Assembly: GCA_018265615.1 (NCBI GenBank)
Contig: JABLYX010000043.1
Coordinates: forward strand, 1 to 46,027
Reading direction: 5' to 3'
Origin: Lentisphaeria bacterium
GTDB lineage: Bacteria; Verrucomicrobiota; Lentisphaeria; Victivallales; Victivallaceae
Length of the DNA: 46,027 nt
Shown: positions 16,289 through 23,471 of the stretch, piece after piece
Layout: every line of letters starts with the position of its first letter
Position numbering within the stretch: the stretch's first letter is position 1
The notes under the pieces: generated by a model
The model's input: only the letters and a program-made list of their open reading frames with translations
What the model was told of the DNA's origin: nothing
Databases searched by the model: none
Made by a program: the position numbers and the translations under genes

Positions 16289-17562
16289 GCGACAGAAGCT
16301 ATATCTTCAAGGGGGCGCGGGTCATCGACCCGGCGCGCGGAGTCGATGCGGTCATGGATATCGGCGTCGCCGGCGGGCGCATCGCCGATCCGGGTGAAAT
16401 CGTGAATCCGGAGGTCATGGACCTGAGCGGGAAGATCCTTTCTCCGGGGTTCATCGATCTGCATGTCCATCTGCGTCAGCCCGGCAACAACATGGCCGAG
16501 ACGATCGCCTCCGGGACGGCCGCCGCCGCGGCGGGCGGCTTCACGAGCATCGTTGCGATGCCGAATACGAATCCGCCTGCCGACACCGCCGGCGCGATCG
16601 AGTTCCTGCGCCAGACCGCCGCCCAGAAGGGGGTGGTCCGCGTGCTGCCGTGCGGCTGCATGACGAAGAACTACGAAGGCAAAGAGATGGCCGGAATCGG
16701 TTCGCTGAAGGCCGCCGGCGTGGTCGCCCTGAGCGATGACGGCCGCTGCATCCAGGATCATTCGCTGATGCGCCACGTTGTCGAATACGCAAAGTCGTTC
16801 AATCTGCCGATCCTCGATCACTGCGAGGAGAGTACGCTTGCGGCGGAGGGGGTCATGAACGAGGGCAAATGGTCGGTGCTGCTCGGCATGAGCGGCATCT
16901 CCGGCGCCTCCGAGGAGCTGATGGTCGCGCGGAACATCATTCTCGCGCGCCAGATCGGCTGGAAGATCCATATGCAGCACGTCAGCGTGAAGGAGAGCGT
17001 CGAGCTCCTGCGCAACGCGCGGGCGAAGGGGATTCCGGTTTCCGGGGAGGCGACGCCGCACCATCTCACGCTGACCGACGAGTACATCAAGACTTACGAC
17101 ACGAACTACAAGATGAATCCGCCGCTGCGCTCCGAAGAGGACCGGCTCGCGCTCATCGAAGGCATTGCGGACGGCACGGTCACCGTGATCGCCACCGACC
17201 ATGCCCCGCATACGCGCACTGCGAAGCTGGTCGAATTCGATTATGCGCCGTTCGGAATCATCGGGCTCGAAACCGCGCTGCCGCTCTGCTATACCGAGCT
17301 GGTCGCGAAGGGGGTCATCGACCTTGCGGCTCTTGTGAAGCTCTTCACGACAGGGCCGGCCGAGGTGCTCGGATTCGAAAACTACAGCCTGGCCGAAGGC
17401 AACCCGGCCGACATCGTGATCTTCGATCCTGCCCGGAAATACACCGTGGACGCCGACAAGTTCAAGTCGAATTCCCGCAACACGCCGTTCAACGGGCGCG
17501 AAGTCGAATGCAAGGTCTGCGCCACGCTGGTCGGCGGGAAGATGGTCTACTGCGAAGAATGA
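16285..17562 (+). CDS. pyrC: Dihydroorotase
   Basis: 425 residues, the long form found in bacterial pyrBC operons. It cyclises carbamoyl aspartate to dihydroorotate. The metal-binding motif FIDLHVHLRQPG (His60, His62) is followed by ETIASGTAAAAAGGFTSIVA and MPNTNPPADT; LDHCEE, HMQHVS and ATDHAPH supply further ligands and the catalytic Asp. The ATG at 16285 shares ATGA with the pyrB stop, preceded by GCGGGG; a GTG four codons upstream is less likely. Its own stop overlaps the next gene in another ATGA, so the last three genes are translationally coupled. Confidence 0.95.
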   Translation: MSDRSYIFKGARVIDPARGVDAVMDIGVAGGRIADPGEIVNPEVMDLSGKILSPGFIDLHVHLRQPGNNMAETIASGTAAAAAGGFTSIVAMPNTNPPADTAGAIEFLRQTAAQKGVVRVLPCGCMTKNYEGKEMAGIGSLKAAGVVALSDDGRCIQDHSLMRHVVEYAKSFNLPILDHCEESTLAAEGVMNEGKWSVLLGMSGISGASEELMVARNIILARQIGWKIHMQHVSVKESVELLRNARAKGIPVSGEATPHHLTLTDEYIKTYDTNYKMNPPLRSEEDRLALIEGIADGTVTVIATDHAPHTRTAKLVEFDYAPFGIIGLETALPLCYTELVAKGVIDLAALVKLFTTGPAEVLGFENYSLAEGNPADIVIFDPARKYTVDADKFKSNSRNTPFNGREVECKVCATLVGGKMVYCEE

Positions 17563-18707
17563 AAACCGTGAACGACGTTCTGCCCGGGATCATCGGGTTC
17601 CGTCACGCGCTGCACCGGATTCCGGAGCTGGCGGGACGGGAGTTCGGGAGCTCCGGGCTGATCCGGGAGCGGCTCGCCGGGCTCGGTATGGAACTGCTCC
17701 CGCCGTTCCTCGGGACCGATGTCGTCGCGATCCTGCGCGGCGGCCGGGGCGCGGGCCGGAACGTCACGCTGCGCGCCGATATCGACGCGCTGGCGCTTGA
17801 AGAGGCGACCGGGGTTCCGTACGCCTCGGTTCACGAAGGGCGGATGCACGCATGCGGCCACGACGGCCACGCCGCGATGGTGATGGCCGCCGCTGAGATT
17901 CTTGTCTCGCGCCGTGACGAGTTCGCGGGGAGCGTGCGCTTTGTTTTCCAGCCCGGCGAGGAGAATGCCGCGATGGGGCGCGACCTCGTCGCGGCCGGAG
18001 TGCTTGAAAATCCGCGGGCCGATGTCGTGACCGCCCTGCACGGGATGCCGGGACTACCGGTCGGCACACTGGCGACGCGCACCGGGGCGATCATGGGCTC
18101 CTGCGCGCATTTCAAGGTGACGCTGAAAGGGAAAGGGGGGCACAGCAGCCGTCCGCACCTTTCGCGGAATCCCGTGACGGCCGCGGCTGCGATTGTCTCC
18201 GAACTCGAGGGGCTGACGGCGCGGCTGGTCAGCTCCCAGCAGCCTGCCGTGCTGACGGTCTGCCGCATCGCGGGCGGCGAGCTTGAGAATGTCATTCCGG
18301 ATGAAGCGGAAATAGCGGGGACGGCGCGTTCGCTGTCGCCGGAGGCCGACGGGATTATCGAACGCGGCTTCCGGGAAACGGTCGCGGGAATCGCCGCGCT
18401 GCGCGGCGTCGCGGCGGAAATCGAGTACCGCACTTCTTACCCCGTCACAATGAATGCGCCGGAGCCGGCGGAGCTGGCGCGCCGGGTGATCCGCGAAGCG
18501 GGGATCCCGTACCTCGAGCTGCCGGAGTCTTCGCTCGGCGCGGAGGATTTCGCCTACTATCTGAAGCGCTGTCCCGGCGTCTATGTGAAGGTCGGGACGG
18601 GGGAGGATTGCCCTGCGCTGCACAATTCGAAATTCGACTTTCCCGATGCGGCGCTTCCGGCGGGAATCAGCTATCTCGTCAATTTCGCGCTGGCGTCGCT
18701 GGCGTGA
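17559..18707 (+). CDS. M20-family amidohydrolase (hippurate hydrolase / aminoacylase type)
   Basis: 382 residues starting in the ATGA overlap with pyrC. Family motifs are FRHALHRIPELAGREFGSS, the metal site HACGHDGHAAM (Cys99, His101, Asp102, His104), FVFQPGEENAAMG, HGMPGLPVGTLATRTGAIM and the C-terminal LGAEDFAYYL with a later HNSKFDF. These M20D enzymes hydrolyse N-acyl amino acids or related amides using one or two metal ions in the cytoplasm. Its place as last gene of the pyr operon suggests a role with carbamoyl or ureido compounds, but this is only inferred. Its last 29 bases overlap the convergent NhaC gene. Confidence 0.9.
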   Translation: MKTVNDVLPGIIGFRHALHRIPELAGREFGSSGLIRERLAGLGMELLPPFLGTDVVAILRGGRGAGRNVTLRADIDALALEEATGVPYASVHEGRMHACGHDGHAAMVMAAAEILVSRRDEFAGSVRFVFQPGEENAAMGRDLVAAGVLENPRADVVTALHGMPGLPVGTLATRTGAIMGSCAHFKVTLKGKGGHSSRPHLSRNPVTAAAAIVSELEGLTARLVSSQQPAVLTVCRIAGGELENVIPDEAEIAGTARSLSPEADGIIERGFRETVAGIAALRGVAAEIEYRTSYPVTMNAPEPAELARRVIREAGIPYLELPESSLGAEDFAYYLKRCPGVYVKVGTGEDCPALHNSKFDFPDAALPAGISYLVNFALASLA

Positions 18708-20028
18708 CGCCGGGTTTGCGGTCGAGGACGATCGATATCAGCAGGCAGATGCCGAGCAGATAGGGGTAGCCGAGATACTGGATGACTTCGAGTGGCGACA
18801 CGGCCAGCCCGACGGCCGACGCCGCGCCGATTGCGGTCAGGATCTGGGCGCCGTACGGCAGCATTCCCTGTATGATGCAGCTCGCGCTGTCGAGAATGCT
18901 GGCGGTCCGGGCGGCGGGGATCCCGTACCGCTTCGAGATGTCGCGCGCGATGGGGCCGGTGATGACGATCGCGACCGTGTTGTTCGCCGTGAAGCAGTTC
19001 ACTACACCGACGAGCAGAAAGGTTCCCAGTTCTCCGCCGCGCCGCCCGCGGATGTGCCGTTCGATGGTCTGCAGGATATATGCGATGCCGCCGTTGTAGC
19101 GGATGACCTTCAGGAGTCCGCCCGCGAGCAGCGCCACGATCAGCGTTTCGGACATCGAGAGCGTGCCGGAGCCGATTGCGCCGAGGAATCCCCACAAATC
19201 GAAACTGCCGGTCAGCATGCCGATGACCCCGGCGAAAGCGGTTCCGAGGATCAGCACCGCCATGACGTTCATTCCGCAGAGAGCGAGGGCGAGTACGCTG
19301 ATATACGGCAGCATGGCGGCGAAGCGCTGCCAGGAGGCCCCGCCGACGGCGAGTTCCGGCCGGATCGCCGGGCTCATGCAGAGATAGAGCAGGACGGTCA
19401 GCGCGGCGGCCGGGACGGCGATTTTCAGGTTCGCCTGGAATTTCCGGTGCATTTCGACGCCCTGTGTCCGGGTTGCGGCGATGGTCGTGTCGGAGATCAT
19501 CGAAAGGTTGTCCCCGAACATCGCGCCGCCGACCACCGCGCCGAGGCAGAAGCCGGGCGGCACGTGCAGCGACTGCGACAGCCCGACTGCGATTGAGCCG
19601 AGCGCGGCGATGGTTCCGACCGAGGTTCCGATCGCGAGCGAGATGAAGCAGGCCACGACGAAGAGGCCGGTCAGCAGCAGGTTCGGCGGAATGACCGCGA
19701 GCGCGAGCTGGACCGTCGCATCGACCGCTCCCATGGCTTTCGCGGTGGAGGCGAAAGCCCCGGCGAGGATGAAGATCAGGCACATCGTCATGATGTCCAC
19801 ATTCCCCATGCCGTGCGCGAAGAGCTCGATTTTGCTTTTCAGCGACGCCCTGCGGTTCAGCAGCAGCGCGGTGGCCGATGCGATCAGGAACGCGACGGGC
19901 ATCGGCACTTTGTAGAAGTCGTTCGACAGGATCGAAAGCCCGAGATAGAAGACGATGAACACCCCGAACGGAATCAGGGCGCGGGCGCGCGGGGCGCGGA
20001 CGTGGGAGAAGTTGGTGATATCCATCAT
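18679..20028 (-). CDS. NhaC-family Na+/H+ antiporter
   Basis: 449 residues and about eleven hydrophobic segments. Conserved NhaC stretches include MTMCLIFILAGAFASTAKAM, ISLAIGTSVGTIAALGSIAV, GGAMFGDNLSMISDTTIAA and NTVAIVITGPIARDIS with the acidic residues expected in ion transport. It should exchange Na+ (or an organic anion/cation couple, as some NhaC relatives do) for protons across the inner membrane. Two ATGs stand at 20028 and 20025, 5 bp after the ligA stop, so it is probably cotranscribed with ligA. The 3' end overlaps the convergent M20 gene by 29 bp. Confidence 0.9.
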   Translation of the reverse strand: MMDITNFSHVRAPRARALIPFGVFIVFYLGLSILSNDFYKVPMPVAFLIASATALLLNRRASLKSKIELFAHGMGNVDIMTMCLIFILAGAFASTAKAMGAVDATVQLALAVIPPNLLLTGLFVVACFISLAIGTSVGTIAALGSIAVGLSQSLHVPPGFCLGAVVGGAMFGDNLSMISDTTIAATRTQGVEMHRKFQANLKIAVPAAALTVLLYLCMSPAIRPELAVGGASWQRFAAMLPYISVLALALCGMNVMAVLILGTAFAGVIGMLTGSFDLWGFLGAIGSGTLSMSETLIVALLAGGLLKVIRYNGGIAYILQTIERHIRGRRGGELGTFLLVGVVNCFTANNTVAIVITGPIARDISKRYGIPAARTASILDSASCIIQGMLPYGAQILTAIGAASAVGLAVSPLEVIQYLGYPYLLGICLLISIVLDRKPGVTPATPARN

Positions 20029-20033
20029 TTACG

Positions 20034-21929
20034 TCACAATCCCAGTTCGAGCTGGCCCTCGGGCGGCTCTTCCGGTTTCCCGGGCTTTTCCGGTTCCGTT
20101 CCTTCGAGTTCGCGCAGGAAATCGTCGAGCGAAACGATCCGGATTCCGAGCTTTGCCGCTTTCCTGAGCTTGCTGCTCGTGTCGTTCACGTCTGCCGCGA
20201 CCAGTACGGAAAGATGCGAATTCACATCGTCCGCCGCCGCGTAGCCGTGCGCTTCGGCGAGCTTCTCGTAGTAGCTGCGCTTCTCCGGCATCTTCCCCGT
20301 GAAGCAGACCGCCGGGCGCTCCTCCGGCTCGGCGGAGGCGTGGATCAGCTTCACTGCCCCGAGCAGTTCGTCGAGGTACTCCGACTGGCCCGCGAGCTCG
20401 CGGACCAGGGCCTGCGCGCGTTCGGGGCCGATTCCCGGAATCGCGTTCAGCTCTTCGGCGCTCATCTTCCGCAGCCCCGCGAAATCCGTGTGAGTGAAGA
20501 TCACCTTCGCGACATTCGCGCCGACGCTCGGGATGTTCAACGCGGCGAGCAGCTGGTAGTCATTGACCACGCGCGCCTTCTGGATCTCCTCGATCAGGTT
20601 CGCCGCTGATTTCGCCGCGAAGCCGTCGAGTTTCAGGATATCCATGACCTTGAGTTCAAAGAGGTCCGCGAGATGCTTTACGCCGGAGTTCTCCATCAGT
20701 TTGCGCAGCGTCGGTTCCCCGAGCCGCTCGATGCCGAGGCTGCGGACCGCCGCCGCGAGCCGCTGAAGCTCGGTTTCAAAGCAGTCCGGATTCGGGCAGC
20801 AGAGCTCCGGCCCGCGCCGCACAAGCTCCGTCCCGCAGCACGGGCAGCAGCTGATGAGCGCGGAGCGCCGGTTTTCGCCGGGTTCGGAGCTGACGATGTA
20901 CGGGATCACGTCTCCCGCCCGTTCGACCGTGACCGTGTCGCCGATTTCGATGCTGAGCTCAAGGATGTTCTGTACATTGTGCAATGTGGCGCGCTTGATC
21001 GTGGTTCCGGAGATTTCGACCGGTTCGAGGTGCGCCACGGGGGTCAGGCAGTTCTTGCCGAAGCTCCACTCCACGCCGGTCAGCCTGGTTGTGCGGCGGA
21101 CGTTCGTGAATTTGTAGGCGATCTGGCCGCGCGGATGGTGCGCCGTGTTGCCGAGCGACGCTTCGTATTCCGCGTCCGCGAGCTTCAGCACCACGCCGTC
21201 CTGCGGATAGGGCAGCGCTTCGAGCTCCGCGAGCAGCTCCGGCCACTTCGCCTCAAGCTCGGAAAGAGCGACCTTGCGGGAGATCATGTTGTAATCGACG
21301 AGCGTGATCTTTGCCCCCTGGGCGAGCATTTCGTCGATCTCCTTGAGGCCCATGATCCCGGCCACGGCGTTGCGGGAGTTCTTGTAGGTGCCGCCGCCCT
21401 TTTTGCGGATGTGGCCGTACAGCGTCCTGAAGTCGTCGTCGCGGATCACGAGTTCCCCGCGCACCGGGCGGTCGAGCCTGCCCCGGTATCCGGTCGTCTC
21501 AAGTTCGATGAGCGGGATTTTCGCGGTGATGTTCTCGCCGAGTTCACCGTCGCCGCGGGTCGAGAGCACACGCCCGTCGTAGCCGGCGGAGATGCCGTCG
21601 TATTTCGGTTCGACGAGGAAGAGCTCATCCGGCGTGCGCGCGTATTTCTTCGCCCACTTCATGACCTCTTCGAGAGAGTACGCCTTGTCGAGCGAGAGCA
21701 TCGGATTTCTGTGGCGGACCTTGCCGCTGCCGGCGACGGCAGGCGCGTAGACCCGGCTCAGAAGCGCGTTCTCCGGGTCGAGCTTCGCGAGCGCCCGCAT
21801 GAGTTCGTCGTAGCGGGTGTCCGGAATCTCCGGCTCGCCGAGCTCCCAGTAGCGCCGGTTGTGGTATTCGATGAGTTCAACCAGCTCCGGCAGCGTCAGT
21901 TGGCCGGCGATGAAATTCTGTGTATCCAT
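20034..21929 (-). CDS. ligA: NAD-dependent DNA ligase, divergent
   Basis: 631 residues, slightly shorter than typical LigA (about 670). Domains in order: Ia (HNRRYWELGEPEIPDTRYDE), adenylation with Lys109 in VEPKYDGIS and STRGDGELGENIT, OB fold (RATLHNVQNILELSIEIGDT), four-cysteine zinc site (CCPCCG ... CCPNPDC), helix-hairpin-helix repeats, and a C-terminal BRCT domain (AVCFTGKMPEKRSYYEKL). It seals nicks in duplex DNA using NAD+. Two usually strict motifs are altered: the IDGvVvK motif reads PQDGVVLK, and PRWaiAyKF reads PRGQIAYKF. The sequence is therefore either the lineage's main ligase or a diverged second copy. Confidence 0.9.
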   Translation of the reverse strand: MDTQNFIAGQLTLPELVELIEYHNRRYWELGEPEIPDTRYDELMRALAKLDPENALLSRVYAPAVAGSGKVRHRNPMLSLDKAYSLEEVMKWAKKYARTPDELFLVEPKYDGISAGYDGRVLSTRGDGELGENITAKIPLIELETTGYRGRLDRPVRGELVIRDDDFRTLYGHIRKKGGGTYKNSRNAVAGIMGLKEIDEMLAQGAKITLVDYNMISRKVALSELEAKWPELLAELEALPYPQDGVVLKLADAEYEASLGNTAHHPRGQIAYKFTNVRRTTRLTGVEWSFGKNCLTPVAHLEPVEISGTTIKRATLHNVQNILELSIEIGDTVTVERAGDVIPYIVSSEPGENRRSALISCCPCCGTELVRRGPELCCPNPDCFETELQRLAAAVRSLGIERLGEPTLRKLMENSGVKHLADLFELKVMDILKLDGFAAKSAANLIEEIQKARVVNDYQLLAALNIPSVGANVAKVIFTHTDFAGLRKMSAEELNAIPGIGPERAQALVRELAGQSEYLDELLGAVKLIHASAEPEERPAVCFTGKMPEKRSYYEKLAEAHGYAAADDVNSHLSVLVAADVNDTSSKLRKAAKLGIRIVSLDDFLRELEGTEPEKPGKPEEPPEGQLELGL

Positions 21930-21962
21930 GAAAGTGCCTTTTTGATGAAATAATGCTTTTCA

Positions 21963-21991
21963 AATATAACCACGGTATTGCAAATTTTCAA
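21963..21991 (-). promoter_or_regulatory. Promoter of ligA - nhaC
   Basis: Minus-strand TTGAAA (21986-21991) and TATATT (21963-21968), spacer 17 bp. It interleaves with the asd promoter on the other strand. Confidence 0.6.
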
Positions 21992-22005
21992 GAGCGTTGT
22001 ATAGT
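21978..22005 (+). promoter_or_regulatory. Promoter of asd
   Basis: TTGCAA (21978-21983) and TATAGT (22000-22005), spacer 16 bp, about 40 bp before the asd start. Its -35 region lies inside the spacer of the ligA promoter. Confidence 0.6.
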
Positions 22006-22044
22006 AATAAGATGTATGTGTCAATTCCCAAAGGAGGAAAGAGT

Positions 22045-23049
22045 ATGGCGAACGGATTCAATGTTGCGGTCGCGGGTGCGACCGGTGCGGTCGGCGTCGA
22101 GATGGTCAAGACGCTCGAAAAGCGTAATTTCCCGGTGAAGAACCTCAAACTCCTGGCTTCCGCCCGTTCCGCCGGTAAAACCATGAAGTTCAAGGGCGAA
22201 GATGTCGTCATCGAGGAGATGACGCACGACTCGTTCAAGGGCGTGGACATCGCGCTCTTCAGCGCGGGCGGCGACATCTCCCGCGAATACCGTCCGTTCG
22301 TGGTCGGATCGGGCGCGGTCATGATCGACAACTCCAGCGCGTTCCGCATGGACGACGATGTGCCGCTGGTCGTGCCGGAAGTCAACGCGGAGGACATCAA
22401 ACTGCACAGGGGCGTGATCGCGAATCCGAACTGCACGACGGCGATCATGCTTGTCGCGGTCGCCCCGCTGCACCGTGCGAAGGGGCTCAGGCGCATCGTC
22501 GCTGCGACCTACCAGGCGGCGAGCGGCGCGGGCGCGAAAGGCATGCATGAGCTGATCGAACAGGCGCGTGAGGTGCTCGACGGCAAGCCGGCTAATCCGG
22601 TGGCGTTCGCGCACCAGATTGCGTTCAACCTGATTCCGCACATCGATGCGTTCAAGGAAAACGGCTATACGAAGGAAGAGCTCAAAATGCTGAACGAGTC
22701 GCGCAAGATGCTGCATCTGCCGGAGCTGCTGGTCTCCTGCACCTGCGTCCGCATTCCGGTGCTGCGCGCGCACTCCGAGGCGCTGAATCTCGAGTTCGAG
22801 AACGACATCACGCCGGAAGAGGCGCGTGCGATCATCGAGGCGGCTCCGGGCGTCCAGCTCGTGGACGACCCCGCGAACAAGCGCTATCCGATGCCGCTGG
22901 ACGCGACGGAGAAGTACGACGTCCTCTGCGGCCGCATCCGGCAGGACGTTTCGCGCAACGACAGGCGCGGGTTGGACATCTTCGTTTCGGGCGACCAGGT
23001 GCTGAAGGGCGCGGCGCTGAACGCGGTGCAGATCGCCGAGCTGCTGTAA
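22045..23049 (+). CDS. asd: Aspartate-semialdehyde dehydrogenase
   Basis: 334 residues; the ATG at 22045 follows AAAGGAGG at ideal distance, so an in-frame upstream ATG at 21997 is rejected. The enzyme reduces aspartyl phosphate to the semialdehyde with NADPH, feeding lysine/diaminopimelate, threonine and methionine synthesis. NADP-binding VAVAGATGAVGVEMV opens the chain; the catalytic Cys130 is in IANPNCTTAIML; RIVAATYQAASGAGAKGM and VRIPVLRAHSEAL are the substrate segments. A strong terminator follows, so it is transcribed alone. Confidence 0.96.
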   Translation: MANGFNVAVAGATGAVGVEMVKTLEKRNFPVKNLKLLASARSAGKTMKFKGEDVVIEEMTHDSFKGVDIALFSAGGDISREYRPFVVGSGAVMIDNSSAFRMDDDVPLVVPEVNAEDIKLHRGVIANPNCTTAIMLVAVAPLHRAKGLRRIVAATYQAASGAGAKGMHELIEQAREVLDGKPANPVAFAHQIAFNLIPHIDAFKENGYTKEELKMLNESRKMLHLPELLVSCTCVRIPVLRAHSEALNLEFENDITPEEARAIIEAAPGVQLVDDPANKRYPMPLDATEKYDVLCGRIRQDVSRNDRRGLDIFVSGDQVLKGAALNAVQIAELL

Positions 23050-23065
23050 AGCGGTACGGATATAT

Positions 23066-23110
23066 AACGCGGCAGGACGGAAAGTGCGCCCTGCCGCGTT
23101 TTCTTTTTTC
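23066..23110 (+). terminator. Rho-independent terminator of asd
   Basis: AACGCGGCAGG (23066-23076) pairs perfectly with CCTGCCGCGTT (23090-23100), then TTCTTTTTTC. The same stem could stop the convergent transcript ending at 23109, although only an AT-rich stretch follows it on that strand. Confidence 0.93.
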
Positions 23111-23453
23111 AGAATTCGCCGTAGTAGATCTTGTACAGCATCGGGCCGACGAGGCAGGCGGCGACGGCGATCAGCGTGACGACCGAACAGGTGCGGATCA
23201 GCATCGAAAGCCAGAGCATCCGGTGCTTTTCATCCGCGAACCACAGCCGCAGCGCGTCGTAGACGAGCGCGCCGATCATGATGAACGGCAACCCGTAGAA
23301 TGCGGCGACCCGCCATCCGGTGAACTCCGGGTCGATTTCGCGGACTTTCAGGAGCCCGCTCGCGCAGATCGCGAGCCAGATCAGCCAGACGACGATATGC
23401 ATCAGGTCCGACAGGATCGCGGTTGCCTTGAAGAATTTGATCAGAATGCTCAT
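23109..23453 (-). CDS. Small membrane protein of unknown function
   Basis: 114 residues with three clear hydrophobic segments: around LMHIVVWLIWLAICASGLL, AAFYGLPFIMIGALVYDALRL and LIRTCSVVTLIAVAACLV. GGAGGAG lies 10 bp before the ATG. No family was recognised. It starts 18 bp after glnN's stop on the same strand, so it is probably the second gene of a glnN operon. Confidence 0.75.
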   Translation of the reverse strand: MSILIKFFKATAILSDLMHIVVWLIWLAICASGLLKVREIDPEFTGWRVAAFYGLPFIMIGALVYDALRLWFADEKHRMLWLSMLIRTCSVVTLIAVAACLVGPMLYKIYYGEF

Positions 23454-23471
23454 GGAACGGATTCTCCTCCG

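Noticed and set aside
14815..17211. A 798-codon open frame antisense to pyrR-pyrB-pyrC
   Set aside because: Its translation is Arg/His/Asp-rich with no family motif, and the opposite strand carries three unmistakable pyrimidine genes; long antisense frames are common in GC-rich DNA.
20673..21953. A 426-codon open frame antisense to ligA
   Set aside because: Only codon-bias shadow of ligA; composition unlike any protein family.
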